DNA of 64,000 nt, taken from the NCBI RefSeq assembly GCF_042678305.1, contig NZ_JBHUDT010000002.1; one strand, 5' to 3'. The stretch is from Gelatiniphilus marinus (GTDB lineage: Bacteria > Bacteroidota > Bacteroidia > Flavobacteriales > Flavobacteriaceae). The notes under the pieces were generated by a model. It saw only the letters and a program-made list of their open reading frames with translations, was not told the DNA's origin and made no database searches. This document shows positions 18,007 to 25,913 of this stretch, piece by piece. Positions within the stretch are counted from its first letter, which is position 1; the number at the start of each line of letters is the position of its first letter. Position numbers and translations under genes: made by a program.

Positions 18007-19011
18007 ATGTACAATTCAAAAATAATAGGCTTAGGCAAATACCTTCCCGAACATGTTGTAACAAACAACGATTTATCTAAAATGATGGATACCAACGATG
18101 CCTGGATACAAGAACGCACAGGCATAAAAGAACGCCGCTGGATAAAAGAAGGGACAGAAGATACATCGGCAGTTATGGGTGCAAAAGCATCAGAAATGGC
18201 AATTGAGCGTTCTGGATTGACTAAAGATGACATTGATTTTGTTGTGTTTGCCACCATGACACCAGATTATTATTTTCCGGGTTGCGGTGTGCAAATTCAA
18301 GAATTATTAGGCCTAAAAAATGTGGGAGCTATTGATATTAGAAACCAATGTTCGGGCTTTGTGTATGCCATTTCGGTAGCCGACCAATTTATAAAAACAG
18401 GCATGTACAATAACATATTGGTAGTAGGTTCAGAATACCATTCCAATGGGCTCGATAAAACCACTCGAGGCCGTGGCGTTACGGTTATTTTTGGAGACGG
18501 GGCAGGCGCTTGCGTGCTATCTAGAGAAGAAGATACCACAAAAGGCATACGCTCTACCCACTTGCATAGCGAGGGCAAATATGCCGATAAACTTATTGTA
18601 GAATCGCCAAGTATCAAGCATTGGGTGCCACAAATTTTAGAAGCCAAAGAAGAAGATTTGTCATACTTCCCTTATATGGATGGCACTTTTGTTTTTAAGC
18701 ATGCCGTAGTGCGGTTTAGCGAGGTTATTTTAGAAGGTCTGCAAAAAAACGGATTGAAAAAAGAAGACATAGATATGCTAATTCCACACCAAGCCAATTT
18801 GCGCATCGCTCAATTTATTCAAAAAAAGTTTGCGTTAAAAGACGATCAGGTATTCAATAACATACAAAAATACGGTAACACCACGGCGGCATCGGTAATT
18901 ATCGCGTTAACAGAAGCTTGGGAAGAAGGTAAAATTAAAACAGGCGATAATGTAGTATTAGCCGCATTTGGTAGCGGATTTACATGGGCCAGTGCCATTA
19001 TAAAATGGTAA
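18007..19011 (+). CDS. 3-oxoacyl-ACP synthase III family protein
   Basis: A 334-residue FabH-like condensing enzyme. The catalytic triad is complete: C115 in NQCSGFVYA, H251 in IPHQANLRI and N281 in KYGNTTAAS. WIQERTGIKERR is the usual CoA/substrate region. FabH starts fatty acid synthesis from acetyl-CoA or branched acyl-CoA and malonyl-ACP; however the insertion SPSIKHWVPQILEA and the lack of fab neighbours mean this could be a paralogue for other acyl chains, such as flexirubin-type or secondary lipids. Confidence 0.88.
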   Translation: MYNSKIIGLGKYLPEHVVTNNDLSKMMDTNDAWIQERTGIKERRWIKEGTEDTSAVMGAKASEMAIERSGLTKDDIDFVVFATMTPDYYFPGCGVQIQELLGLKNVGAIDIRNQCSGFVYAISVADQFIKTGMYNNILVVGSEYHSNGLDKTTRGRGVTVIFGDGAGACVLSREEDTTKGIRSTHLHSEGKYADKLIVESPSIKHWVPQILEAKEEDLSYFPYMDGTFVFKHAVVRFSEVILEGLQKNGLKKEDIDMLIPHQANLRIAQFIQKKFALKDDQVFNNIQKYGNTTAASVIIALTEAWEEGKIKTGDNVVLAAFGSGFTWASAIIKW

Positions 19012-19036
19012 ACCAATAAAAATTTCAAACATTTTT

Positions 19037-19121
19037 GCGTTACCCGAAAAGGGTCGGGCTTTCCAATACAATCTTTTTGCTCGTGCCTCACAAAAAGGAT
19101 TTCCGTTACAATCCCTAACGC
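19037..19121 (+). repeat. GCGTTA two-hairpin element, copy 1
   Basis: Bounded by GCGTTA and TAACGC. Hairpin 1: ACCC (19042-19045) with GGGT (19051-19054). Next comes the conserved CGGGCTTTCC. Hairpin 2: CTTTTTG (19073-19079) with CAAAAAG (19091-19097). Then GGAT and the conserved tail CAATCCCTAACGC. 85 bases, in the gap after the KAS III gene. Four further copies are in this window. Confidence 0.75.
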
Positions 19122-19345
19122 GGGCTAACCTGAGAGTGGCAGTGCCTAACCTGCAACAAAAAGCCTACTTACACAGATTGTTAAAAGCTTTGTAAATTTT
19201 AAACATTAACTGTAACAAAAATAAATACAATAACGTCGAATAAAAAAACAAGTCGTCTTCACGTTAACCGGTAGGTGGCATGTATAAAATTATAAAAAAA
19301 ACATATTTTAGCGTTTTTCAACAGTTTAAAAATACAACAAAAAAC

Positions 19346-19504
19346 ATGAGTTTCTGGAGAGTTTTACTGTCTATTATTTGTCCGCCACTAGCCGTTTTAG
19401 ACAAAGGTTGTGGCTCCATTTTAATTACTTTTATATTATGGCTTTGTGGCTGGGTACCAGGTGTTATCGCTGCATTGGTTATTATTAATAATCCAAACCG
19501 TTAG
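19346..19504 (+). CDS. YqaE/Pmp3 family small membrane protein
   Basis: A 52-residue protein from ATG 19346 (MSFWRVLLSIICPPLAVLDKG); the ORF is open from 19280 but the extra residues are not part of the family. Two transmembrane helices: SIICPPLAVL and ILITFILWLCGWVPGVIAALVII. Pmp3/YqaE proteins are stress-linked hydrophobic membrane proteins affecting membrane potential in yeast and plants. Confidence 0.85.
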   Translation: MSFWRVLLSIICPPLAVLDKGCGSILITFILWLCGWVPGVIAALVIINNPNR

Positions 19505-19571
19505 TTTTCAGTTGGCAGTTGGTTTTATATTTCAGCTCTCAGCTTTCTGTTATTTTTCATGTAAAATATCG

Positions 19572-19579
19572 TAATTTTG
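19572..19579 (+). promoter_or_regulatory. -7 box of lipB, implying a leaderless mRNA
   Basis: TAATTTTG matches TAnnTTTG exactly and ends 6 bases before the ATG at 19586, so the transcript should begin at or within a base or two of the start codon. A nearly identical arrangement precedes pyrE. Confidence 0.6.
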
Positions 19580-19585
19580 CTGGCT

Positions 19586-20296
19586 ATGAACAAAACAATA
19601 GAACTGCAAGATTTAGGCTATAAAGACTATAAGCAAACTTGGGATTATCAAGAGCAATTGTTTAAAGGCATTGTAGATACCAAAATTAAAAATAGACGAG
19701 AAGATGCTAATTTGCAAACCCATAACTATTTTTTGTTTGTAGAGCACCCACATGTTTATACTTTGGGCAAAAGTGGCGACTTGTCTAACTTGCTTTTAAA
19801 CGAAACGCAACTTGCCGAAAAAGGCGCCACCTTTTATAAAATTAATCGTGGTGGAGATATAACCTATCACGGGCCTGGACAAGTGGTTGGCTACCCTATT
19901 TTAGATTTAGAAAACTTTTTTACCGACATCCATAAATACCTGCGTTTTTTAGAAGAAATGATAATTTTAACACTAGCGGAATACGGTTTAAAAGCCGAAC
20001 GAAGCCCAGGCGAAACAGGGGTTTGGTTAGATGTTGGTACACCCTTTGCCCGTAAAATTTGTGCCATGGGCGTGCGTGCAAGCCGTTGGGTAACCATGCA
20101 TGGTTTTGCGCTAAACGTAAATGCAAATTTGGGCTATTTTGATAACATTATTCCCTGCGGTATTCGAGGAAAAGCAGTAACCTCTTTAAATGTTGAGCTT
20201 GGTGTAAAAGAAGTCTCAACGGATGAGGTAAAAGAAAAGCTATTAAAACACTTTGCAACGCTTTTTCAAGCAGAGTTTTTCAATAAACAGAATTAG
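19586..20296 (+). CDS. lipB: Lipoyl(octanoyl) transferase
   Basis: A 236-residue enzyme that moves octanoyl from octanoyl-ACP to lipoyl domains, the first step of protein lipoylation. The motif RGGDITYHGPGQ (88-99), catalytic K157 in FARKICAMG and catalytic C191 in IIPCGIRGKAVTSL are all present. An upstream in-frame TTG at 19577 is inside the -7 promoter box, so ATG 19586 is taken as the start. Confidence 0.95.
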   Translation: MNKTIELQDLGYKDYKQTWDYQEQLFKGIVDTKIKNRREDANLQTHNYFLFVEHPHVYTLGKSGDLSNLLLNETQLAEKGATFYKINRGGDITYHGPGQVVGYPILDLENFFTDIHKYLRFLEEMIILTLAEYGLKAERSPGETGVWLDVGTPFARKICAMGVRASRWVTMHGFALNVNANLGYFDNIIPCGIRGKAVTSLNVELGVKEVSTDEVKEKLLKHFATLFQAEFFNKQN

Positions 20297-20322
20297 TTTC
20301 TAATTAATTGCCCCCTCAGTAT

Positions 20323-21477
20323 TTATTTTTTTATGCTCTTTTCGTAATCCTTGGCTTTTTGTTGCATCAGTTTTAGTTCTTCTGGAAATAGCTCATTTAA
20401 CTTATCGAAATATTTTTTATAAGAAAGTATTGTAGAGTCCCTGTTCAATCTGTTAATGGTTTCGTAAGAGGGCGCCCCCGATTCGCTTTTAAGTATCTTA
20501 TCGAAAACGGTTTTGGCATCTTTTATTGCTTTATCCTTTTGCTCATCGTCTTCAGCTCTTATATAATCCATCATAAAAATTTCAAGCTTTAGGGCAAGTG
20601 CGCTGCCGTACCCTTGAATGAGTTCTAAAGATTTGTCAAGGTAAATTAGGGCTTGGGCTCTTTGCATTAGGGAGTTAAAGTTATGATAATCGTAAAGCCC
20701 CGTAAGTGCTGCGTTAACGTAAGAAGATGATTTAAATTTTATTTTCCCCTCGTATTTGTTTATTAAATCGGTTACCTCGTTATAATTTTTGTAATCGTAA
20801 TAGATTAGGGTTAGTAAATCTACAATGTCTGGAAGGAGATCTTCTCTTTTTTTATCCTCAACATCTTTTAATAAGGTTGTTAACCGTTTTAGGGTAGTAG
20901 CATAATCATATTTTCTTTCTCTAAGCATTTTTTGGAGGGATTCAAACTCAATGTTTATAAGGTAATCTTCAGCTTTTGTAATTTGCGATTTAGATTGCAA
21001 GAGCTGATTTTCAACTTGCTTTATGTTTTCAGCATTGCTTTTAAACTGCAGCTCCAATTTTTCCATTAATTGCTTTTCAATGTCTTTTAATCGGGAGTTG
21101 ATAATCCCTTCAAAAAACTCTCTGGTTTCTACGGTTTTAGAGTTTAAGTCTGCGCTAATCTGCGCCAAAACCTGTTCTTTTAAAATGTTTCTCGATCTGT
21201 TGGATTGAATTATCGATAACGCACTCATAATACCAATTATAGCCACTAAAAAACCAATTAGGTTGTTTATTCTTTTGTTTATGGTAGCAGAAATTTTGCT
21301 TTGAATGTCGTTTTCAAAATTGGTTAAAGGAATACGTATATATTCATTTTCGCCAATAACCTCCTTAACTTTTTCAGTGATTAGTTCTTCGGTAACCACA
21401 AAAGTGGAATCTACGGTTTGGCAGTACGATTTAAACCCAAAGATTATGCAGGCGATGGTAATTAGTTTTAATTTCAT
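20323..21477 (-). CDS. Membrane-anchored coiled-coil/helical-repeat protein
   Basis: A 384-residue protein of unknown function. Signal peptide at 1-19 (ending SYCQ), a transmembrane helix at about 73-92 (LIGFLVAIIGIMSALSII), a long coiled coil at about 95-170 rich in Glu/Lys/Gln, then helical repeats to the end (for example YDYHNFNSLMQRAQALIYLDKSLEL). The order suggests a periplasmic N-terminal segment and a cytoplasmic coiled coil plus TPR-like domain. Not recognised further. Confidence 0.6.
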   Translation of the reverse strand: MKLKLITIACIIFGFKSYCQTVDSTFVVTEELITEKVKEVIGENEYIRIPLTNFENDIQSKISATINKRINNLIGFLVAIIGIMSALSIIQSNRSRNILKEQVLAQISADLNSKTVETREFFEGIINSRLKDIEKQLMEKLELQFKSNAENIKQVENQLLQSKSQITKAEDYLINIEFESLQKMLRERKYDYATTLKRLTTLLKDVEDKKREDLLPDIVDLLTLIYYDYKNYNEVTDLINKYEGKIKFKSSSYVNAALTGLYDYHNFNSLMQRAQALIYLDKSLELIQGYGSALALKLEIFMMDYIRAEDDEQKDKAIKDAKTVFDKILKSESGAPSYETINRLNRDSTILSYKKYFDKLNELFPEELKLMQQKAKDYEKSIKK

Positions 21478-21790
21478 GATTTTTAGTTATTTTGGTTAAT
21501 AAAGAAAACAGTCTCAAATGCGGTTGTTTACACGACAGTTTTAAAATGGCACATGAAACGTGTTCGCGTTTAAAAAAAGAATCTGTTTTTAGTTGCTAAA
21601 AATCAGTAGGTTAACCAATTTAGTTAATATTTGTAACATATACAAATGCGGTATGCAAAAGTTTAGGTGTATGTGTTTTACTAAAGCAGTATTAAGATTT
21701 TATATAACGGCTGTTTTTTGGTTTAGTTAGAGGCTTTTTTTTGGAGGACCGTTTTCTAAATTAGTAAAACCCTTGTTCTCGAGATTGGTT
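21478..21790. other. Intergenic stretch without a recognised gene
   Basis: A 313-base gap between two leftward genes. It should carry the promoter of the coiled-coil gene and the sulfatase 3' UTR. I see AT-rich sequence and short T-runs (21714-21719, 21734-21741), but no convincing hairpin, repeat or ORF. Confidence 0.5.
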
Positions 21791-23233
21791 TTATTGGTTG
21801 GTGGTATATTCTATACCCAAATCGTTTGTTCTAACAGCTTTTAGTTTTTTGTTGAGTTTCTTTTTAAAACGCGAAATAATAGGTGCGTTTTTTGGGTTTG
21901 AAGCTAAATTGGTAAATTGTTCGGGGTCTTTTTCCATATTATACAATTCAATGCCTGCCGAGGCATCTTCGTTATATTGAATGTATGCCCACTTTTTGGT
22001 TCTGAGCAAAAAGCTGTTTCCGCCTTGCGATACGCTAAAACCCATGTTCCTGACTTTCTTTTTGGGCTTATTCAAGGTTTTTATCAGGCTTTTGCCCTGT
22101 AAGTGTTTTGAGGGTTTTAAGCCTGCCAATACTGCTGTTGTTGGGTATAAATCCAATAATTCTACAAAAGTGTGGCATACCGCAGCCTTTTTTCCGGGTA
22201 CTTTAATGATTAAAGGTACCCGAACAGATTCTTCGTGCAAGCTCACTTTCATCCAGAAATTATGCTCGCCCAAATGAAAACCGTGATCTGAGGTGAAAAT
22301 TACAATGGTATTGTTTTCTAGCCCCTCTTCTTTAAGTGTTTTAAGTACTTTGCCAACTTGGGCATCCATATACGATACCGATGCGTAATAGGCTGCTATT
22401 GCCTTTTTTTCTTGCTCTAAACTCATTTTGGCATTAATACTTGTTACGTAGTTTATGCCTCGTTTTGGAATATCGTCCCAGTCTCCATCTACTTTTTTTG
22501 GTAGTGTTATGTTGTTAAACGGGTACGCTTTGAAATAGGGTTTTGGGGCAACAAAGGGTACGTGAGGCCTTACAAAGCCTACTGCTAAAAAAAAAGGTTT
22601 GTTTTTATGTTTTCTAATTAGCTCTGAAGCTTTTTTGGCTGTTTTTCCGTCGGCGTGCACTAAATCGTCGCCTTCAGCTTTTACAATGGTCATTACGTTT
22701 CCGCCTTTTCTTTCAATGGTTCCATCAGGATTTCCTTGAACCAATTGGGCATCACCTTTGGCTTTCCATTCGGGGCCTTGGCTGTTAAAACGTTCTGTCC
22801 AAGAGGCTTCATCATCTTGTCCGTTCGCTCCTGTTTCTATATCAATTGGGACGCCCATGTGGTAAATTTTGCTTACCCGTGCGGTATAATAACCGTTGTC
22901 TTTAAATAGCTGTGGCCATGTTTTTCTTTTGTGCCCAATGTTTTTTCTGCCGCTTACATAGCCAAAAGTCTTGGTGGCATTGGGATAGTAACCCGACATA
23001 AGAGATGCTCGTGATGGCCCACAAACCGGGTATTGCGTATAGGCCTTGGTGTAACGAATACCTTCTGAGGCTAATTTATCGATGTTTGGCGTGTGGCAAG
23101 CTTTGTTTTTGTATGATGAGACTGCGGTTGCCGTTAAATCATCTGAAATAATAAATAAAATATTTGGTTTTTTTTCTTGAGAAAACAGACTAATATTTAC
23201 TAATAAAATCGTAATGTAAATAAAAGATTTCAT
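21791..23233 (-). CDS. Secreted sulfatase, iduronate-2-sulfatase-like (family S1)
   Basis: A 480-residue sulfatase with signal peptide MKSFIYITILLVNISLFSQ. The activation motif CGPSR at 71-75 (C71 becomes formylglycine), metal ligands DD 31-32 and FTSDHGFHLGEHNFWMK are present. The VGFVRPHVPF and HTPNIDKLA segments resemble iduronate/ulvan-type sulfatases of marine Bacteroidota. It probably desulfates an algal or host polysaccharide, but there are no glycoside hydrolase or SusCD neighbours, so the substrate is open. Confidence 0.9.
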   Translation of the reverse strand: MKSFIYITILLVNISLFSQEKKPNILFIISDDLTATAVSSYKNKACHTPNIDKLASEGIRYTKAYTQYPVCGPSRASLMSGYYPNATKTFGYVSGRKNIGHKRKTWPQLFKDNGYYTARVSKIYHMGVPIDIETGANGQDDEASWTERFNSQGPEWKAKGDAQLVQGNPDGTIERKGGNVMTIVKAEGDDLVHADGKTAKKASELIRKHKNKPFFLAVGFVRPHVPFVAPKPYFKAYPFNNITLPKKVDGDWDDIPKRGINYVTSINAKMSLEQEKKAIAAYYASVSYMDAQVGKVLKTLKEEGLENNTIVIFTSDHGFHLGEHNFWMKVSLHEESVRVPLIIKVPGKKAAVCHTFVELLDLYPTTAVLAGLKPSKHLQGKSLIKTLNKPKKKVRNMGFSVSQGGNSFLLRTKKWAYIQYNEDASAGIELYNMEKDPEQFTNLASNPKNAPIISRFKKKLNKKLKAVRTNDLGIEYTTNQ

Positions 23234-23348
23234 GTGGTGTTTACTCCTGTTTGTAGCGGGTTTTATTTTAAACCAATTATAGTTTTAACAGATTTAAGAT
23301 ACGGTTATTGATTGTCCGTAATTTGTCATAAATTTAAAAATTCAATGA

Positions 23349-23420
23349 TTTTGTCATTCCGTGGAAACGAGGAATCCCTTTGATTATTAAAGATTCTTCA
23401 CTTTGTTCTGAATGACAAAA
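23349..23420. repeat. 72-bp repeat with 11-bp terminal inverted repeats
   Basis: TTTTGTCATTC (23349-23359) and GAATGACAAAA (23410-23420) are exact inverted repeats. Inside, ATTCC...GGAAT makes a second hairpin. It lies between the ACBP gene end and the sulfatase start. It belongs to the CATTCC/GGAATGAC palindrome family common between flavobacterial genes. Confidence 0.7.
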
Positions 23421-23460
23421 ACATCAATATGCATGATTACGGATATTCAGTACGGTTATT

Positions 23461-23727
23461 TTATTTTCTGTATAAAAAATAGTTGTTCACCAAGTTTATA
23501 TATTCTTGTTTGGCTTCGTCTTCGGTAATATTATCAATTTGAAAAAGCGCATTGGTTTTAAAAGCGTTGATTATGGGTTTTTTGCTTTTAGGCTTACCAT
23601 AGTCGTTGGTTGCTCTTTTATAGTATGCATAGAGTTTTAAGAGCGTATCGGCAGGAAATGGATCTGTATGGGCATTTACTCGGGCAACCGCTTCTTTAAA
23701 TTCTATGTCTAGTTCTTTGTTACTCAT
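23461..23727 (-). CDS. Acyl-CoA-binding protein
   Basis: An 88-residue four-helix ACBP that binds medium- and long-chain acyl-CoA in the cytoplasm. The signature region PADTLLKLYAYYKRATNDYG and AFKTNALF/EAKQEYINLV fit the family. The start ATG at 23727 overlaps the psd stop by 8 bases, so translation is coupled to the phospholipid genes cdsA and psd. The context fits a role in lipid synthesis. Confidence 0.9.
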   Translation of the reverse strand: MSNKELDIEFKEAVARVNAHTDPFPADTLLKLYAYYKRATNDYGKPKSKKPIINAFKTNALFQIDNITEDEAKQEYINLVNNYFLYRK

Positions 23728-24376
23728 TAACTTCTGCAATAATACTTTCTCCACCGCGTACTTTTTGGTTAAGCTTTACTTTTATTTTTGTGTTTAGGGG
23801 TAGAAACAAATCAACTCTAGATCCAAATTTAATAAATCCAGAATCTGCACCTTGAACGGCTTTGTGGTTTTGTTTTGCATAATTAACAATGCGTTTGGCC
23901 AAGGCGCCTGCAATTTGTCTATATAGCACTTTTCCGTAGGTTTGGTTTTCTATAACAACGGTTGTGCGCTCGTTTTCCTCACTTGCTTTAGGGTGCCATG
24001 CCACTAAGTATTTGCCTTTATGGTATTTGCTAAAAAGAATTTGTCCGCCAATAGGATAACGAGTAACATGTACGTTTATTGGGGACATAAATACGCTTAC
24101 CTGCAGGCGTTTTTCTTTAAAATATTCTTTTTCAAACACTTCTTCGATAACCACAACTTTGCCGTCAACAGGAGAAACCACATGTTTGTCGCTTAAAGCA
24201 GTAATTCGTTTTGGGTTTCTGAAAAACTGAAGAATCAATATAAAGAATCCAAGCAATAGAATTAAAATAAGCGTTCGCAACCACTGTAGGCTTATAAAAC
24301 TATCTACCAACAAAAATGCCGCAACAATAATTACTAGTGTTACAAATATAATTTTATGACCCTCTTTATGAAACAT
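23720..24376 (-). CDS. psd: Phosphatidylserine decarboxylase family protein (proenzyme)
   Basis: A 218-residue short-form PSD making phosphatidylethanolamine. Two N-terminal transmembrane helices (about 8-48), then MSPINVHVTRYPIGG and the self-cleavage region FIKFGSRVDLFLP, where the Ser of GS becomes the pyruvoyl group. Overlaps cdsA by 11 bases and ACBP by 8, in a tight operon. Confidence 0.94.
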   Translation of the reverse strand: MFHKEGHKIIFVTLVIIVAAFLLVDSFISLQWLRTLILILLLGFFILILQFFRNPKRITALSDKHVVSPVDGKVVVIEEVFEKEYFKEKRLQVSVFMSPINVHVTRYPIGGQILFSKYHKGKYLVAWHPKASEENERTTVVIENQTYGKVLYRQIAGALAKRIVNYAKQNHKAVQGADSGFIKFGSRVDLFLPLNTKIKVKLNQKVRGGESIIAEVNE

Positions 24377-25187
24377 ATTGTAAAATTCTTAAAAATAAAT
24401 ATATAAATGGCGCAGCAAAAATAATACTATCTAATCGATCTAGCAACCCGCCGTGTCCAGGCATAATAATGCCGCTGTCTTTTACGCTGGCCTGCCGTTT
24501 AAATTTCGATTCTATTAAATCTCCTAAAGTACCGAAAACACTAATTATAATACTTAATATCAACCAATTTGTAAAGCTTAACGTTTGGGTAAAGGTAGCA
24601 ATAAAATAGCTTGAAATGCACGAAAAAAACAAACCGCCCAAAAAGCCTTCAACGGTTTTTTTTGGCGAAATTTTTTCGAATAGTTTTTGTTTTCCAAAGT
24701 TTTTACCCACCAAATAGGCAAAAGAGTCGTTTACCCAAACCAAGATAAAAGACCCCAATAAAATGTTTGGGTTATAAGGGGTTTGGTAATTAGCTATTAG
24801 TACCAAGAATACGAAAGCACTAGAAATATAAAAGGTTGATAGTATAAAACGTTTAGTGATAAACAGTGGTATTTTTTTTGTTGAGAACAAATCCTTAATT
24901 AAAAACAGCTGTACAAAAATACTAATTACCGTTAATATTTGCGTGGCTTCGTCTAGACCCATGTTGGTGTTTAGCAAGAGTTGCCAAGAGCCAAATACGG
25001 AATAAAGTAGGATAAAGATAAAGTAAGGGACAATGCTTTTAAGTTGAATGAGCTTTTGGAATTCGCCTAGGCAAATCAATCCAAAAACAAAAAACAGTAC
25101 CATTACCGCATAGGCATTAAATAAGCAGCCAATTAATAACAAAACATAAATTAAACCCGATAAGGCTCGTATTAAGGTTTCCTTCAT
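24366..25187 (-). CDS. cdsA: Phosphatidate cytidylyltransferase
   Basis: A 273-residue multi-pass membrane enzyme making CDP-diacylglycerol from CTP and phosphatidate. The C-terminal signature SKFKRQASVKDSGIIMPGHGGLLDRLDS contains the Lys-Asp...HGG-Asp-Asp catalytic elements; about 8 hydrophobic helices precede it. It directly follows the LUD gene (adjacent bases) and feeds psd downstream. Confidence 0.95.
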   Translation of the reverse strand: MKETLIRALSGLIYVLLLIGCLFNAYAVMVLFFVFGLICLGEFQKLIQLKSIVPYFIFILLYSVFGSWQLLLNTNMGLDEATQILTVISIFVQLFLIKDLFSTKKIPLFITKRFILSTFYISSAFVFLVLIANYQTPYNPNILLGSFILVWVNDSFAYLVGKNFGKQKLFEKISPKKTVEGFLGGLFFSCISSYFIATFTQTLSFTNWLILSIIISVFGTLGDLIESKFKRQASVKDSGIIMPGHGGLLDRLDSIIFAAPFIYLFLRILQYVS

Positions 25188-25796
25188 CTATAAGTCTTCT
25201 AAGAGGAGTAAGTATAGGTTTTTTGCGCTACTGCCATAACTTAAAAAATCTTTGTCTTCATCAGATTTAAAGTGTTTTATGGTGGTAATGTTTGTGGGGA
25301 TTTTTTGCTTGTTTTTAGATTTTATACCCCGTAAGCCTTCTCCAATATTTTCTACTATTTGGCTAGTGGTTGCAAAAACAACAAAGTTTACAGGTAGCTC
25401 TGGTAATTTTTTTTCGAAAATTTGTTTTGAGGAAATTAGTATGGATCCATCGTTGGCTATAAGGTTTTCGCAGGTGGTTAGAAAAAAGGCAGACTCGCTT
25501 ATTAATGTGGTGTCTTGTAAGTTAGGGTTCTTGAATTGGTCTTTAAGGTTTTTGTCTAGTAGGAGTGCCTTTTTATCGTTCCATTGGTTTTCGTCTATAA
25601 TGTACTGCAGGTTTTGCAGTATTTCGTTTAAGTCTTCGCAGTACAGAAACTTGCCGCCATTAGCCTTAAAGTTTATGGTAAACCTCTCGTCTATTGGCAG
25701 TTTTATTTCGGGCATGTATTTGCCTCTTTCGTTCGATTTTAGTTCATCCTGCGAACTACTAGATTTTGAACCAAAAATTTTTCTAAAAAGACTCAT
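25188..25796 (-). CDS. LUD (LutC-like) domain protein
   Basis: A 202-residue protein with a single LUD domain (about 55-200: TLISESAFFLTTCENLIANDGSI, PVNFVVFATTSQIVENI). In LutC the domain serves lactate oxidation; here there are no lutA/lutB partners, and the gene sits between ftsH and cdsA, an order I recognise from other flavobacteria. Lactate oxidation is therefore doubtful; the role is unknown. Confidence 0.75.
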   Translation of the reverse strand: MSLFRKIFGSKSSSSQDELKSNERGKYMPEIKLPIDERFTINFKANGGKFLYCEDLNEILQNLQYIIDENQWNDKKALLLDKNLKDQFKNPNLQDTTLISESAFFLTTCENLIANDGSILISSKQIFEKKLPELPVNFVVFATTSQIVENIGEGLRGIKSKNKQKIPTNITTIKHFKSDEDKDFLSYGSSAKNLYLLLLEDL

Positions 25797-25913
25797 TTAG
25801 ATTGTTGCTATTAACTCAATTTCATGGGTTTTTATCAAATATAAAAAATCTTAAATTAAACGTGGGCCTAATTTAAGATTTTTACTAAAAGCTTAACATA
25901 TTTTAAAGTAAAC

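Noticed and set aside
15724..19162. AACCTGCAACAAAAA shared by 15724-15738 and about 19148-19162
   Set aside because: 15 bases, A-rich, and without further similarity around it; too short to call a repeat family.
19504..19560. CAGTTGGCAGTTGG-type sequence after the YqaE gene
   Set aside because: Looks like a common short flavobacterial intergenic repeat, but only this copy is clear, so not listed as a feature.
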